A DNA stretch of 22,475 nucleotides. Origin: Psilocybe azurescens (Eukaryota; Basidiomycota; Agaricomycetes; Agaricales; Agrocybaceae). The position numbers and the translations under genes are program-made. Positions 10,273 to 20,155 of this stretch are shown here, in pieces (position 1 is the first letter of the stretch; the number at the start of each line of letters is the position of its first letter). The stretch lies in assembly GCA_023853785.1 (NCBI GenBank), contig JAJIRX010000042.1, forward strand, positions 1-22,475, read 5' to 3'. The notes under the pieces are model-generated. The model had not been told where the DNA came from and did no database searches. It worked only from the letters and a program-made list of their open reading frames with translations.

Positions 10273-11914
10273 TTACATGCGTCGCTGTCGTTCACTCCCC
10301 ACTAGAAAGGCATTCAGTATGCTTTTCTAATAAAGATAATGTTTCTTACCGGCTTGTTTTTGTCTGTATGCTCGGAGGTCTTTGGTTCCATCTGGTCCAG
10401 AGACCTTTCCCCAACCCGCTAATGGTACTACAATGGCGGTGGCATTATCGTCACCTCCCAACTCTTCCGAAAAAGCTAATATTCGTTCAGCTGCTGTTTT
10501 TGGATCATTGGATCCTCTTGCAAGATCAACTATTTCAGCATCAGACAAGATAGAGGAAATTCCGTCAGACACGAGAACAAGGAAAGCCCATTCTTTTCCT
10601 GAAAGAGCTTGAGTAAATGGTATTTGAAGAAAAGATGCATCCTACCGTCAAGTAATTTTGAGCGGACCTCAGGTTCTGGTGTTATCCCAAATTTCTTGTA
10701 ACGCAGGTCCCCAAGGCTACGTATGTAGTTCAAGCAAGTATACGTTCGCATGGATATCATACGCACCATCGGGTATTTGCAAGGGCACCCATCCATCTGA
10801 AAATAGATTCAGTTACATGGAGTAGGGGTAAATTGTGGTACACACCGAGATTCACCATAAGAATCGGTGATAAGAGAAGAGCCCATCATTCTACGCAGTC
10901 TGATACTTTCTATATGGGCATCTGCGTGATGGTTTTCTGTCATAGGGAAAACTTCGCCGTTTCGCGTTGAACATAATAGTACTCTGGTATCTCTGACAAA
11001 AATATGATTGTGTTCATAATATGACAATGTATCATATATCTCACCCACAATGTGCAACTGTCAATGCTAGTCTCTCGGCTGAGAAAAGGGAGTGGCTGGA
11101 GCGTCAAGGGATTGAAGAAGAGCCACAGACGCAGTAGCACCACATGCTTGCCCCGCATTGTCTGCCGATAGATTCTTATCTACCTGAGAAAAGAATGAAT
11201 ACTATGGTAACAGGAAATGGCAACAGGAAATACTTCAAAGAATGTCAAAGTTGCACGAGCTTCCAGCGTCATTTCCTCTTCATTTGTTCCGTCTATCCAT
11301 GGAGCGATAGCGCCGCCTTTGAAACGCTTGAAGTAACCGCCTATTTCTCTTATCCACCCAAATAGCTCCGGTATAAGGGTTTTGTCTACAGATTCAAAGA
11401 GCCCGTGTAGTTCCTGGCGCAAGTACTGAGCGACTGCAGATCCTCCATGCCTTGGACTATTAGATGGTGATGAACAAAAGGAGAGATGGTTCTAACCCGT
11501 CGTAAATCCCCACAAAGAGCACCTGGCGTGCAAGAACTTCACCGACTTGACTGGGGTCCCAATCGATGTTATGAGCACGTTTGAGACTTAGGCGTAGCTC
11601 CTCGGACGGCAAGGATAGAGTGGCAAATCCATAGAAATCTTCTTGGTGACTGGAAGAGGTTAGGCCAGACGAAGTAGACGCTTGATTATCGTACTTGCCT
11701 TCTATTACCCCGTGAATTGACAACACCAATGACTCTGGGAGACGATAATGGGACTCGTACGGAGCCAGCTGTACTTCATTAGTGATGAAAGACGGACAGA
11801 ACCTACAGAACTCGTACCTGGAGTGGCAGCGCGAATATAGTCATGGTATCTCGCAATGTTTCGACATTTTGGAATGTTAAGTAGGTGAAAATTCTTCAAA
11901 CATCTATAAGCCAT
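10273..11914 (-). CDS. PP2C-type serine/threonine phosphatase, probably mitochondrial (Ptc6-like)
   Basis: Metal-dependent PPM/PP2C phosphatase. Motifs in order: VIGVVNSRGNRR then HQEDFYGFATLSLPSEELRL, LFVGIYDGHGGSAVAQYLRQ (metal-binding DGHGG, using an AAG acceptor), CGATASVALLQSLDAPATP, LALTVAHCGDTRVLLC, MGALANTRCLGDLRYKKFG, FLVLVSDGISSILSDAEIVD and GGDDNATAIVVPLAGWG. The C-terminus is YRQKQAVGSERQRRM with stop at 10273-10275. The start at 11912-11914 gives MAYRCLKNFHLLNIPKCRNI, a basic stretch with few acids that could be a mitochondrial presequence; this and general similarity suggest a Ptc6-type enzyme, but that is inference. The second intron (11650-11698) is GC-AG. A missing base in the A4 run at 11084-11087 (plus strand) breaks the frame between DAPATPF and SAERLALTVAHCG. 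The stop is 36 nt from the convergent transpeptidase stop. Confidence 0.85.
11650..11698 (-). other. GC-AG intron in the PP2C gene
   Basis: Joining NRR to HQEDFYGF in frame requires an intron with donor GCAAGT (the classical GC-donor consensus), branch point CTAAC and acceptor CCAG. It is 49 nt long, like the other introns here. No GT donor nearby gives the conserved reading. Confidence 0.7.
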
Positions 11915-12049
11915 TCGCACTTCTTGTAAGGACTACTGGACACTGCCAGCATCCCGCACAATGCGCGCCAGAAGGAAAATTGGTGAGGGGTTGATGATAT
12001 GTTTAGACCAATAAGGCAAGGTGGTTGTAACATTAAACTCAAGGTGTAA

Positions 12050-12055
12050 CACGTG
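12050..12055. promoter_or_regulatory. CACGTG E-box upstream of the phytase gene
   Basis: A palindromic CACGTG lies 275 nt before the phytase ATG, in the 415-nt gap shared with the divergent phosphatase gene. In ascomycetes CACGTG is the core site of the Pho4/NUC-1 bHLH regulators of phosphate starvation genes. About five such hexamers are expected by chance in a window of this size, and another lies in a VPS20 intron near 15599, so this is only suggestive. Confidence 0.3.
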
Positions 12056-12276
12056 GTCTTTTGCTTTTACGCCGTTCAAACTTCATGTCCACCGTTGATT
12101 TTTGCCTCGGCTTCCGTATCTTTAGAAAAATGATTTTCTCACATCTCTTCATGCTGGTCAGCTGAAGCTTGAGGATACACATGCGTTCTGCACCAATTAC
12201 GAACGTTTGTGGACCTAATTGTGGGTATCCTGGGATTCCATGCTCGTATCGGTGAAGTCATGCTTGCTATACTGGG

Positions 12277-12285
12277 TTATTTAAA
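12277..12285 (+). promoter_or_regulatory. TATA-like element of the phytase gene
   Basis: TTATTTAAA lies 44 nt before the ATG at 12330. It is a plausible TATA element for this gene, at a spacing similar to that of the transpeptidase TATA box. Confidence 0.35.
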
Positions 12286-12329
12286 CGACACGACTTTCAG
12301 CTGGCAAAAACTTCAACATCCGTAGTGAC

Positions 12330-14492
12330 ATGTTCAGGCTTTCCCTCACTTTGTCTCTGACCGTTTTGCTGAACTTGGCGCCCAATGTCGTTGTAGGGTC
12401 ACCTCCATTTGCTTCCTCTTTCGCTGGATCAACAATCAGCGCCATATTCCCCCTCCTAATGCTACTGTGACAGCTACAGACACCTTTTTCTTAGACGCCT
12501 CTGAAGTAGGCTTCGCTGGTCCGACACCGAGTAAGCCAGACTCGGTATTCGTCATTGGACAAGTCTCACTCTCTATCTAGCTGGAGACGAAGCAAATGCG
12601 ATAGCCACTGCCCCTGTCATCGCTAAAGTGGACAGCTTTTTTCCTCTGATTAATCTTGGGGCACAGGATACTAAGAAAAATAAGCCCTTCGATGTTTTGG
12701 TGCATGCAGGAAATCTCAGCCCATGGCAAACAGTTGATTCCTTTGGACTGCCCAATGCATCTCCGGTAATACCACAGGGCTGCGAGATTATTCAGGCTCA
12801 CCTTCTTCACCGTCATGGGGCCCGATATCCGACTACGGGCAGCGGACCTGCCAACTTTGCAGCAAAAGTACACGCAGCTGCAACAGGCGGTGGATTTTTA
12901 GCAACAGGCGCCCTTAGCTTCTTGAACACTTGGACCTATAAGCTTGGCGCGGAGACGTTGACTCCATTCGGCCGTTCACAGCTGTAAGTAACTTCATTCT
13001 CGTTATCGATGTTAATAAGAAACTGATTGGCAATGTATACAGGTTCAACTTGGGAATTGGATTCCGGGTGAAATATGGTACGAGCGTCCTGCGATGGATC
13101 AGCTTGTCGACCAACCATTTAATGCTTGTCTAGGAGAATTGCTTAAGGAATTTAAAGATTTACCTGTTTTTCGCACGACTTCAGAAGGTACCTTGCCATG
13201 TTTGTCACTTTTCTCCCTCGTGAGACTGACTTAGTAACTATAGCTCGCATGGTAGATTCAGCGTCAGTATCTAGATTTCGATCCCAAGATCCCAAACCAA
13301 CATTTTTCATCTATTCTCAGACTTCATTTTGCTGCAGGATTCTTTGGTGTCCAAAGTTATCAACAAGAATATCATCAACTCATCACTGTTGAAACTGATG
13401 GTCAAAACAACACTCTTGCTCCTTATGAAACTTGCACAAATAGCAATAATGCTATTGGCCAGTTTGAAACGTTCAGGCAGCGAAGTGGGGACAAGTTTAT
13501 TTGCCACCTGCGCTGAAGAGATTGAACAAAGAGTTGAAAGGACTCGAACTCAATTTAACCGACTTACCATCAATGCAGCAGCTGTGTGCTTATGAGGTAC
13601 GTATTATAAATCCAGTACTTAACGATAAGCTTCTTTTGATTGACTATGTTCAGACTGTTGCTCTAGGGTTTTCCGAATTCTGTGATTTGTTCACCGAAGA
13701 TGAATGGAAATCTTTTGAGTACCTAAATGGCACGTTTCTAAACTTAATTGTGCCATTCATCATGCGCTAAACTGTACATTCTCAGACCTAACATTTTGGT
13801 ATGGGAATGGCCCAGGAAAACCCACGTCCAGTGCGATGGGCATTGGCTATGTACAAGAGCTTGTTTCGCGACTAACTAAAACCCGCATAACAAATTTTGA
13901 CACTACTGTTAACTCCTCGGTTGTGACAAATGACGTACTTTTCCCTTTGGATCAACCCATATTCGTGGATGCAAGCCATGACACTATACTTTCCGCAAGT
14001 ACGTAGCCCTACCTATCATCCTTGCATATACGCTAAAATTCATCAGTATTCGTTGCCATGAACTTCACGAGCCTTTCAGCAAACGGCCCATTGCCGACAG
14101 ATCACATACCAAAAGATCAGGTAAGTAGATTTCCTTAGATTTCCTTCCTCTTCCTCAAAGCATATCTGACAATGCGTTCCTATGCTTAGACGTATTTCGT
14201 GAATGAGATTGCACCCTTTGGTTCAAACCTCGTTGGTCAAGTCCTGTCCTGTCCTGCCTCTACGAGTCCAACACATATTCGATGGATTCTCAATGACGCT
14301 GTACTCCCTCTTACTGGTATTAAAGGCTGCAAGGCTAACAAGGATGGATTGTGCGACCTGGACACCTTTATTGCTGGGATGAAGACCCGTATCGCAGAAG
14401 TCGACTTTGCCTTTGACTGCTTCGCGAACTACACTATCCCCGTTCCAGACAACATCGTCAATGGGCAGTTTCCTCAGCGTTTAAAGAAATAA
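12330..14492 (+). CDS. Secreted histidine acid phosphatase, phytase type
   Basis: Branch-2 histidine phosphatase of the fungal 3-phytase/acid phosphatase family, releasing phosphate from phytate and other monoesters outside the cell. The start gives MFRLSLTLSLTVLLNLAPNV, a clear signal peptide. After GPTP and a short intron, GDEANAIATAPVI leads to the catalytic LLHRHGARYPTTGSGP (nucleophile His at 12814-12816). Then TWTYKLGAETLTPFGRSQL, LPVFRTTSEARMVDSA, LHFAAGFFGVQSY, LAPYETCTN, LPSMQQLCAYE, FSEFCDLFTEDEWKSFEYLN, TFWYGNGPG, GYVQELVSRL and the proton-donor motif DASHDTILS (His-Asp, 13977-13982). The C-terminal part IRWILNDAVLPL...CKANKDGLCDLDTF has the usual cysteines. N-x-S/T sites (NATV, NNT, NLT, NFT, NYT) fit a glycosylated secreted enzyme. 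The intron at 13730-13785 is GC-AG. Frame corrections are needed at the C5 run 12449-12453 (alternatively a 47-nt intron there) and the T3 run 13496-13498 (GDKFYLPPALKRLNKEL). Confidence 0.92.
13730..13785 (+). other. GC-AG intron in the phytase gene
   Basis: FEYLN joins DLTFWYGNGPG in frame only if the intron begins GCACGT after AATG and ends CTCAG. It is 56 nt long with a GCTAAAC branch-like site. Reading through gives a stop after a hydrophobic tail that does not match the family. Confidence 0.6.
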
Positions 14493-14738
14493 AGTAGCGA
14501 TTGATTTCCTTGGTTCTCATGTTACATGTAACTGCGCTGTATTATTCCTAAAATAGATTGCAAAATCTGATCACGCATCTTTCAATGGAGTGTGACACAA
14601 TTCTCTGACTTACAGTACTTTGACAGTATTAGAGAGTCTGACGTCTAGTCCTCAAACCTTTACATTATCCGATCATCTTACATTTAGAACTCACCTCATA
14701 GTTGGTATATGCATCTCTGAAACACAATTCAGTTCAAT

Positions 14739-15664
14739 ATGGGAGGTAACCAGTCTCTCCCCAAGATAACACCGCAAGACCGGGCAATTCTGGAGTGAGT
14801 ATTGGCAATCCCCGTTCTTACGATCATTCTGAACATCTCTGTAGCCTCAAACTACAACGTGATAAGCTGAGACAATACCAGAAGAAGGTCCGCCAATGAA
14901 CCCGACTGGTAATAGCCTTTCTGATGCATTTGCATTCTAGATACAACATGTCTTGGACAGGGAGCAAGCCATTGCCAAAGCTCAGCTCGCAGCAGGGGAG
15001 AAGGATCGGGCGCTCATTGCACTACGGAGGCGGAAGTATCAACAAGGTCTCATGTCCAAAACTGATAGCCAACTGGAGAATTTAGAGCAGTTGGTGTGTT
15101 ATCAAACCCTTTGGCATGCATACATTGGCAGATTTAGGACGTCTAGCTCTCCACAATTGAATTCTCTCTCGTGGAAGTATCTGTCTTGCATGGGCTCAAA
15201 CAGGGAAATGATGTGCTGAAGGAAATTCATAAAGAAATGAACGTGGAGAGTGTTGAAAAGCTGTTAGAGGAGACGGCCGAAGCACGCGAATACCAAAAGT
15301 CCGTTTCATCTACAGAGCACTACACCTGGTTCATAATTTTTTTAGGAAATTGGTAATATGCTGTCAAACGCACTCACATTAGACGACGAAGAAGCTGTTC
15401 AAGAGGAATTGCTCGCCCTTCAAAGGGATATTGTAGGTCATTTTGTTGAAACACTATCAAACGTACTGAACTTGTTCAGGCAGGAGAATATCAGGAGCAA
15501 CCCCTCCATGCTAAGTTACCTGCTGTACCCTCTGAAGAACCACAACATCCAGTCATTGAAGGTATATCTGTGTCTATCGTCCTCTTCTTTGACACTACAC
15601 GTGTTAATATTTGCTACCAGATTCTCGGCCTACTAAACGCGAAAAGGTTTTGGTTGCAGGATAA
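14739..15664 (+). CDS. VPS20: ESCRT-III subunit VPS20/CHMP6
   Basis: Core ESCRT-III nucleating subunit that links ESCRT-II (Vps25) to Snf7 during multivesicular-body sorting. It has seven exons: 14739-14794, 14845-14887, 14941-15093, 15147-15299, 15346-15432, 15480-15561 and 15621-15664, about 205 residues, as in the family. The N-terminus MGGNQS has Gly2 and Ser6 for N-myristoylation, as known for Vps20. Helices read ITPQDRAILDLKLQRDKLRQ, YQKKIQHVLDREQAIAK, RRRKYQQGLMSKTDSQLENL, STIEFSLVEVSVLHGLKQGN and LLEETAEAREYQK, then ALTLDDEEAVQEELLALQRD, the acidic MIM-bearing C-terminal part, and a proline-rich tail. The end of exon 4 needs one extra G (AAAAG before GTCCG, 15299) for phase with EIGNMLSNAL. 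Two donors are GTCCG. The stop is 67 nt from the convergent PPIL2 stop. Confidence 0.93.
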
Positions 15665-15731
15665 TGTTTACACGATCTTATATAGTCTACTTCTACACAT
15701 GTACACGTATACCACAATCTGTACAGTAATA

Positions 15732-17787
15732 CTACCAACCCTCGAAGTCCCCGAAACCAACTTTCCGCTTCTTTTTAGAATCGTCACTGCCTGAGGTAGT
15801 TATCGCAGCTTGAGGCCTTTTCAGATTAAGATATTTACCAATGCCAGCTCCAGCTCCATTCTTCCCTCCAAAGTCAAGGGCAGATGCATCCGAACCTATC
15901 TTTGTCCCAAACCAATTGACCTCTTCTTTCTTCTCTATTCTAGGTGCTCCAGGTGCTCCGGGCCTTACATCTTCCACTCTTTTCGCCAGTTTTTTGCAAG
16001 GCGGGTCTTATAGTCTTCAAAAGGATCTTGATAGCTGGGCGACAGAAATGAGGATGGGTTACAGTCAGGGCTAAATCGAAACGTACATTACAACTTCAGT
16101 TATTCGGACAGTTTTTGCAGGCCTATCCGTGCCAGGTTTGACCGGAAGATTCTCAAGGGCATCTAGCACATTTTCTCCACCTACAAGCTTGCCAAAGACT
16201 GTATGCTTCTTATCCAGATGTGGGGCCGCCTTGAACGTGAAGTAAAACTGAGACCTGCATAAATGATTAGGCTCATATTGTAGTAGAAATGCAATTGGTA
16301 ACATACCCGTTGGTATTCGCTCCTTTGTTGGCCATAGCTAGAAAACCGCGACCGTCATGCTTAGCTGCGCCCTTCATATCGTGCTCGTCCCTGAAAGGAG
16401 TGCCCCAATATGATTCCCCTCCAGAGCCAGTTCCAGTCGGATCCCCGTTTGTATCTAGGTGAAGCCGTCAATAAAATTTCAGGAGAACATGTAAGACTCT
16501 TCGTTGCGTACCATAAAACCGGGAACGAGTCGATGGAATAGACAATCATTGTATTTGCCTGCCCTTGCGAGCATAAGGAAGTTATAGCATGTTTTTGGCG
16601 CCTGATATAAGTGCATGAGATTCCATACAGCCGCAAAGTCGTAAGTCGCACCTTTTCGCAATAAAGCTCCAGGTTTAGACTGGCGCCGCCGAGACTTGTC
16701 ACGACACGGACATAAGCACGCCGTTTACCAACATCCTTTTCTTTCCCTTTTCCCTTTAGGGGTTTAGAGATATCTTCGAACATAATTTCCTCCTGTGTAA
16801 TTGTCAGATAGGATTCCAATAGAAGGAGTATTGACAAACCTCATCCCAGAGAAGTTTCGAACTCGAAGCTTGAGATATATCCACTGACGTCGATGTCAAT
16901 GATGCACCCGCCATACCGCTTGAATAAGGAGATATATTCCCTGACAAAAAACAACATTGGCTTGATAATTAAGGAGGCACAGAAGGATGACCATACAAGG
17001 AACAGGCTCTTTCGATTTCAATGCTGTTACGGCAGGGGCGGCGACGGGATTTCCTACAGTCGCTTGTTCCGCTTTCTTGGCCTTTTCAATCGCAAGAGCA
17101 TTGGGGACCGATGCAGTTGGCATGCCATGCGGGTTTTGGAGAGTGATGACATCTCCTCTGGCAAAAGAATTGTAGACATTGAATCAGAGGCGAAGTTTTA
17201 CGTGCTCACTTTTTGAACGGCGCATCTTCGACCAGATCTTTCCCTCCTTTTACACTTTCTGCAAGAAATACATTTCCAGTGGTTGCAATTGCGACAATAT
17301 GGGAGTGCTCGCTGAATGGCTTGAAGGATATGGGGTCATGGATTTCGCCCGTAGCTTCTTTTCTGGAATAGTGAAGGGTAATTAAATCCGTAGGTGCCAA
17401 AGGCTCCTTGGTTATAGGGTTGGTGTTGTTATGTAGTCTAATTGAAAGTATGGTGAGCGGTGAAATTGGGATTTTGCATGGAATGCGCACTTGAGCCAGG
17501 GTATTATGTTAACCAGGTCAAATACTATACCGGTTCCATCAGCGTTTCTTGCGCAGACTGGATGGGTAAAGGGCTGAAATGATAGAGCACAGCAATCGAA
17601 CGGTGTCCTGGCGCCAGGATGAGAGCTTCCGGCCTTTTCTGTGGGTTTTGTCGGGAAATGATGACCATGAGGTTGGTATGCTAAAGACAACTGACGCTTT
17701 ATAGCCTGTGGACGATGAATGAGAGCCATGAAGACCAGCATGCTCGGCATGAGTGATGTATAGTTTGTCTGAATTTCCGTGGCCCAT
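15732..17787 (-). CDS. PPIL2: U-box cyclophilin, PPIL2 (Cyp60/Cyp8) family
   Basis: Nuclear peptidyl-prolyl isomerase-like protein with an N-terminal U-box (E3 ligase type), spliceosome-associated in animals. The start at 17785-17787 gives [20 protein letters not shown]. The U-box region reads [34 protein letters not shown] and [10 protein letters not shown], then [21 protein letters not shown] fungal linker ([20 protein letters not shown]) precedes [20 protein letters not shown] and the cyclophilin domain: [93 protein letters not shown] and [20 protein letters not shown]. The arginine of FHR (CypA R55) is kept; the CypA W121 position is His. The C-terminus [10 protein letters not shown] matches the family end. 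Frame corrections are needed at plus-strand C4 16443-16446 and T6 15990-15995. Confidence 0.92.
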
Positions 17788-17931
17788 TGTACGGCAGTTG
17801 AGGGGGGAAACTTGACGGTAATGTTGAAACGTCAAGTTTATCGTTTACCTAATGTGTCTCCACTAAACCCAATATCCCGATCTGTCAAAAAATCTTGACA
17901 CGACTGCCTACACCGACAACCGGCTCTTTTC
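17788..17931. promoter_or_regulatory. Shared promoter gap between PPIL2 and the PPR gene
   Basis: Only 144 nt separate two divergent ATGs, so both promoters must lie here or extend into the coding regions. I see no TATA box; this is a compact bidirectional arrangement. Confidence 0.55.
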
Positions 17932-20109
17932 ATGCAGGCTCGTCAAATAGCGAAGCTTAAACATGTCTCCAACTACCATACACTCAATTTGCTGGAGACT
18001 CTAGTTCCCAGCTTACTTCACAGAGCCCGAGCATTCTCAAAACCAGTTTTTCAACGCGACCCAAACGCTCCTAAAGATGGACCATTTCTACACAGCCAAA
18101 TTCGCGACCGGATAATGGCGCGTGCTCATGCTAGGCCGAAAGTTTCAGATTCAGCGAAGAATACTCGGAACATCCTGGTCACGCAGATTCTGAAGGCCGT
18201 GGAGAGTGGAGACCTTCATCTAGCCTTGAAACACTGGCGAAGTCTTGAGGACCATAAGGTGACAGTAAATTACGAGGGCGAGGGTCACGGCCTACCTGAA
18301 GCAACTGAGCAGAAATTATCAGCTCTTTTCAGAAGTAGATTTCGAACGGCCCATACGGAATCCTCTTGGGACGAGAGTGTCGCTCAAGGCTTTGCATTGC
18401 AAGCCGCGACTCGTGGTTCAGCGGATGCTTTGTACGCTTTAATGCTAGGCCATCTTCAAAAAAGTGATCCTCAAGCGACGGTAGATCTCTATAGACGGTT
18501 CACTAAAGCACTAGAAGATGCGCAGACGTACCAGAGGGACAACGGGCTTGCGGAGTTGGTTCGTGAAGACAGTGAACCACATTTCGATCCCTTTCGCGCG
18601 TCGGCACTGCTTGCTGTGATAACCGCACACGCGATGACCGATTCGTTCCGTGCTGCATTCGATATATACATGGCATCAAATATTCGAGCATCTTCCTTTC
18701 GCAAGAATTCGTTCTTCCAAGAAGTCAATGTCGCTCCTAACCTTGTTCGAAAAGCTCAGAAATATGTCGACAGGCTCGAAATCATTGCGTTGGTGTCAAA
18801 GCCGTCCGCTATATCTAAACATATCATGAATCTCGGCCATCCACGGACGGCACCTGCATTACTACGCTTGTACGAAGAGTATCTTGGAAGGAATCAACGG
18901 TTTGGATCCTTACCTCGCTGCGGAACCATCAGGTCTATCGGAGACAAGATTGGCTGCAATGACGGAAGTTGCTTGGACATCCTTCCAGACCGGATTTATC
19001 AGGTGTGAAAGAAAGGATTTAGCTGCTCAGTTGTGGAGTGATCTTGGGCATTGTGGGATCCAGCCAGCTGTAACGATGTGGACAGGTTTACTCGATATCT
19101 ATGCAGACCTCCGAGACTCGACGCAAGCTATGCTTACTTGGAATATGATGTTGCGTCAAAAATCGAACCTGATGAATTATCATATCGCGCGATAATAGCT
19201 GTCTTGTTTGACGATAACAAGCCAGAGGAGGCCATAAAGCGGTTTCAGGAGTTCAGGAAATGCTTCAAAACCCACAGCCAAACTGGACTTACTGTCTACA
19301 ATACCGTTCTACGAGGACTACTTCGCCCAAGACGTATTCTCGAGGCCAACCAATTACTTTCGATGATGTTGAAAACCGGACCACAACCCGACGTCGTTTC
19401 ATTTAACACTTTTCTTGGATTTTACAGTCGTGAAAAAGATTTTAAGGGCCTTGCCAACATCGTAAATCGAATGTCAGACGCCAAGATTACTGGTGATGTA
19501 GTCACTTTCTCAACAATCCTTTCGGCCTTACTGCAAGTTGGAGAGAAGAATGCCCCAACCATTATCTTGGGCATTATGCAGAAACAAGGAGTACAACCAA
19601 ATGTTGCGACTTATACCGCCATCATCGATCATCTAATGCGACAACAATCGGATGAAAATTTGGATGCATCGCTCAAGCTGCTTGACAAAATGGAACAGGA
19701 TCCAACTACCAAGCCAAATGAGGTGACGTATACCACAATCCTTTCTGGTTTATACCGCGGACAATGGGGAGATCGGCGAAGGGTCGAAGAAGCTAGGAAG
19801 GACATAGTGTCGAGGATGAGACGCTTCAATGTTGTATTCCGGTTACCAACCTATCACACACTCATTCAGGCCGCGCTGGACTCTCCGTATCCGGATGGAT
19901 ACAAGGACGCACTGGCACTTGTTCAGGAGATGGAGGATCAAGGTATTCCTCGAGTCAACAATACTTGGTATATATTATTCAAGGGATTGGAACGGCTGAA
20001 ACAATGGGACGTTGCAGCAGAGATGGTGCGAAAGATGTGGAGGAGTCAACACAGGCCAACAGACAGTCTAGAAAAAGTCATAGACCGCATTATAAGAAAA
20101 ACAACTTAG
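17932..20109 (+). CDS. Mitochondrial pentatricopeptide repeat (PPR) protein, intronless
   Basis: About 725 residues in one exon. The N-terminus MQARQIAKLKHVSNYHTLNL followed by LLHRARAFSKPVF is basic and fits a mitochondrial presequence. The C-terminal half has consecutive PPR motifs, for example TVYNTVLRGLLRPRRILEAN, PDVVSFNTFLGFYSREKDFK, GDVVTFSTILSALLQVGEKN, PNVATYTAIIDHLMRQQS and PNEVTYTTILSGLYRGQW. These proteins bind organellar RNA and act in processing, stability or translation; the target cannot be read from sequence. The sequence breaks frame twice: near 18894-18895 (one apparent extra base) and at the A5 run 19158-19162 (one apparent missing base). Between them the correct frame is +2 relative to the flanks (GINGLDPYLAAEPSGLSETR, CERKDLAAQLWSDLGHCG, GLLDIYADLRDSTQAML). 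The two shifts cancel, so the end at 20107-20109 is in phase with the start. Confidence 0.85.
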
Positions 20110-20155
20110 AAAACGTATGGTTTTTTGCTCACTTAAGTAATGTTGTATATACGGA

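Larger units (their letters stand above)
11915..12329. promoter_or_regulatory. Divergent promoter region, PP2C phosphatase / phytase
   Basis: At 415 nt this is the longest gene-free stretch in the window. It carries a CACGTG at 12050 and a TTATTTAAA at 12277, both on the phytase side. No open frame with family likeness is seen. Confidence 0.5.

Noticed and set aside
12400..12450. 47-nt intron (GTAGGG..ATCAG) joining the phytase signal peptide to the next segment
   Set aside because: It keeps the frame, but it deletes GSPPFASSFAGSTISAIF, which continues sensibly into PPPNATV if one C is missing. I prefer the missing base given the same pattern elsewhere, though the intron cannot be excluded.
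12573..12873. Antisense open frames opposite phytase exon 2
   Set aside because: Shadow of the phytase coding frame, which carries the RHGARYP catalytic motif.
16361..16837. 158-residue minus-strand open frame read as one protein
   Set aside because: It is a PPIL2 exon ([20 protein letters not shown]...NLELYCEK) plus read-through of two introns; only the first part is real protein.
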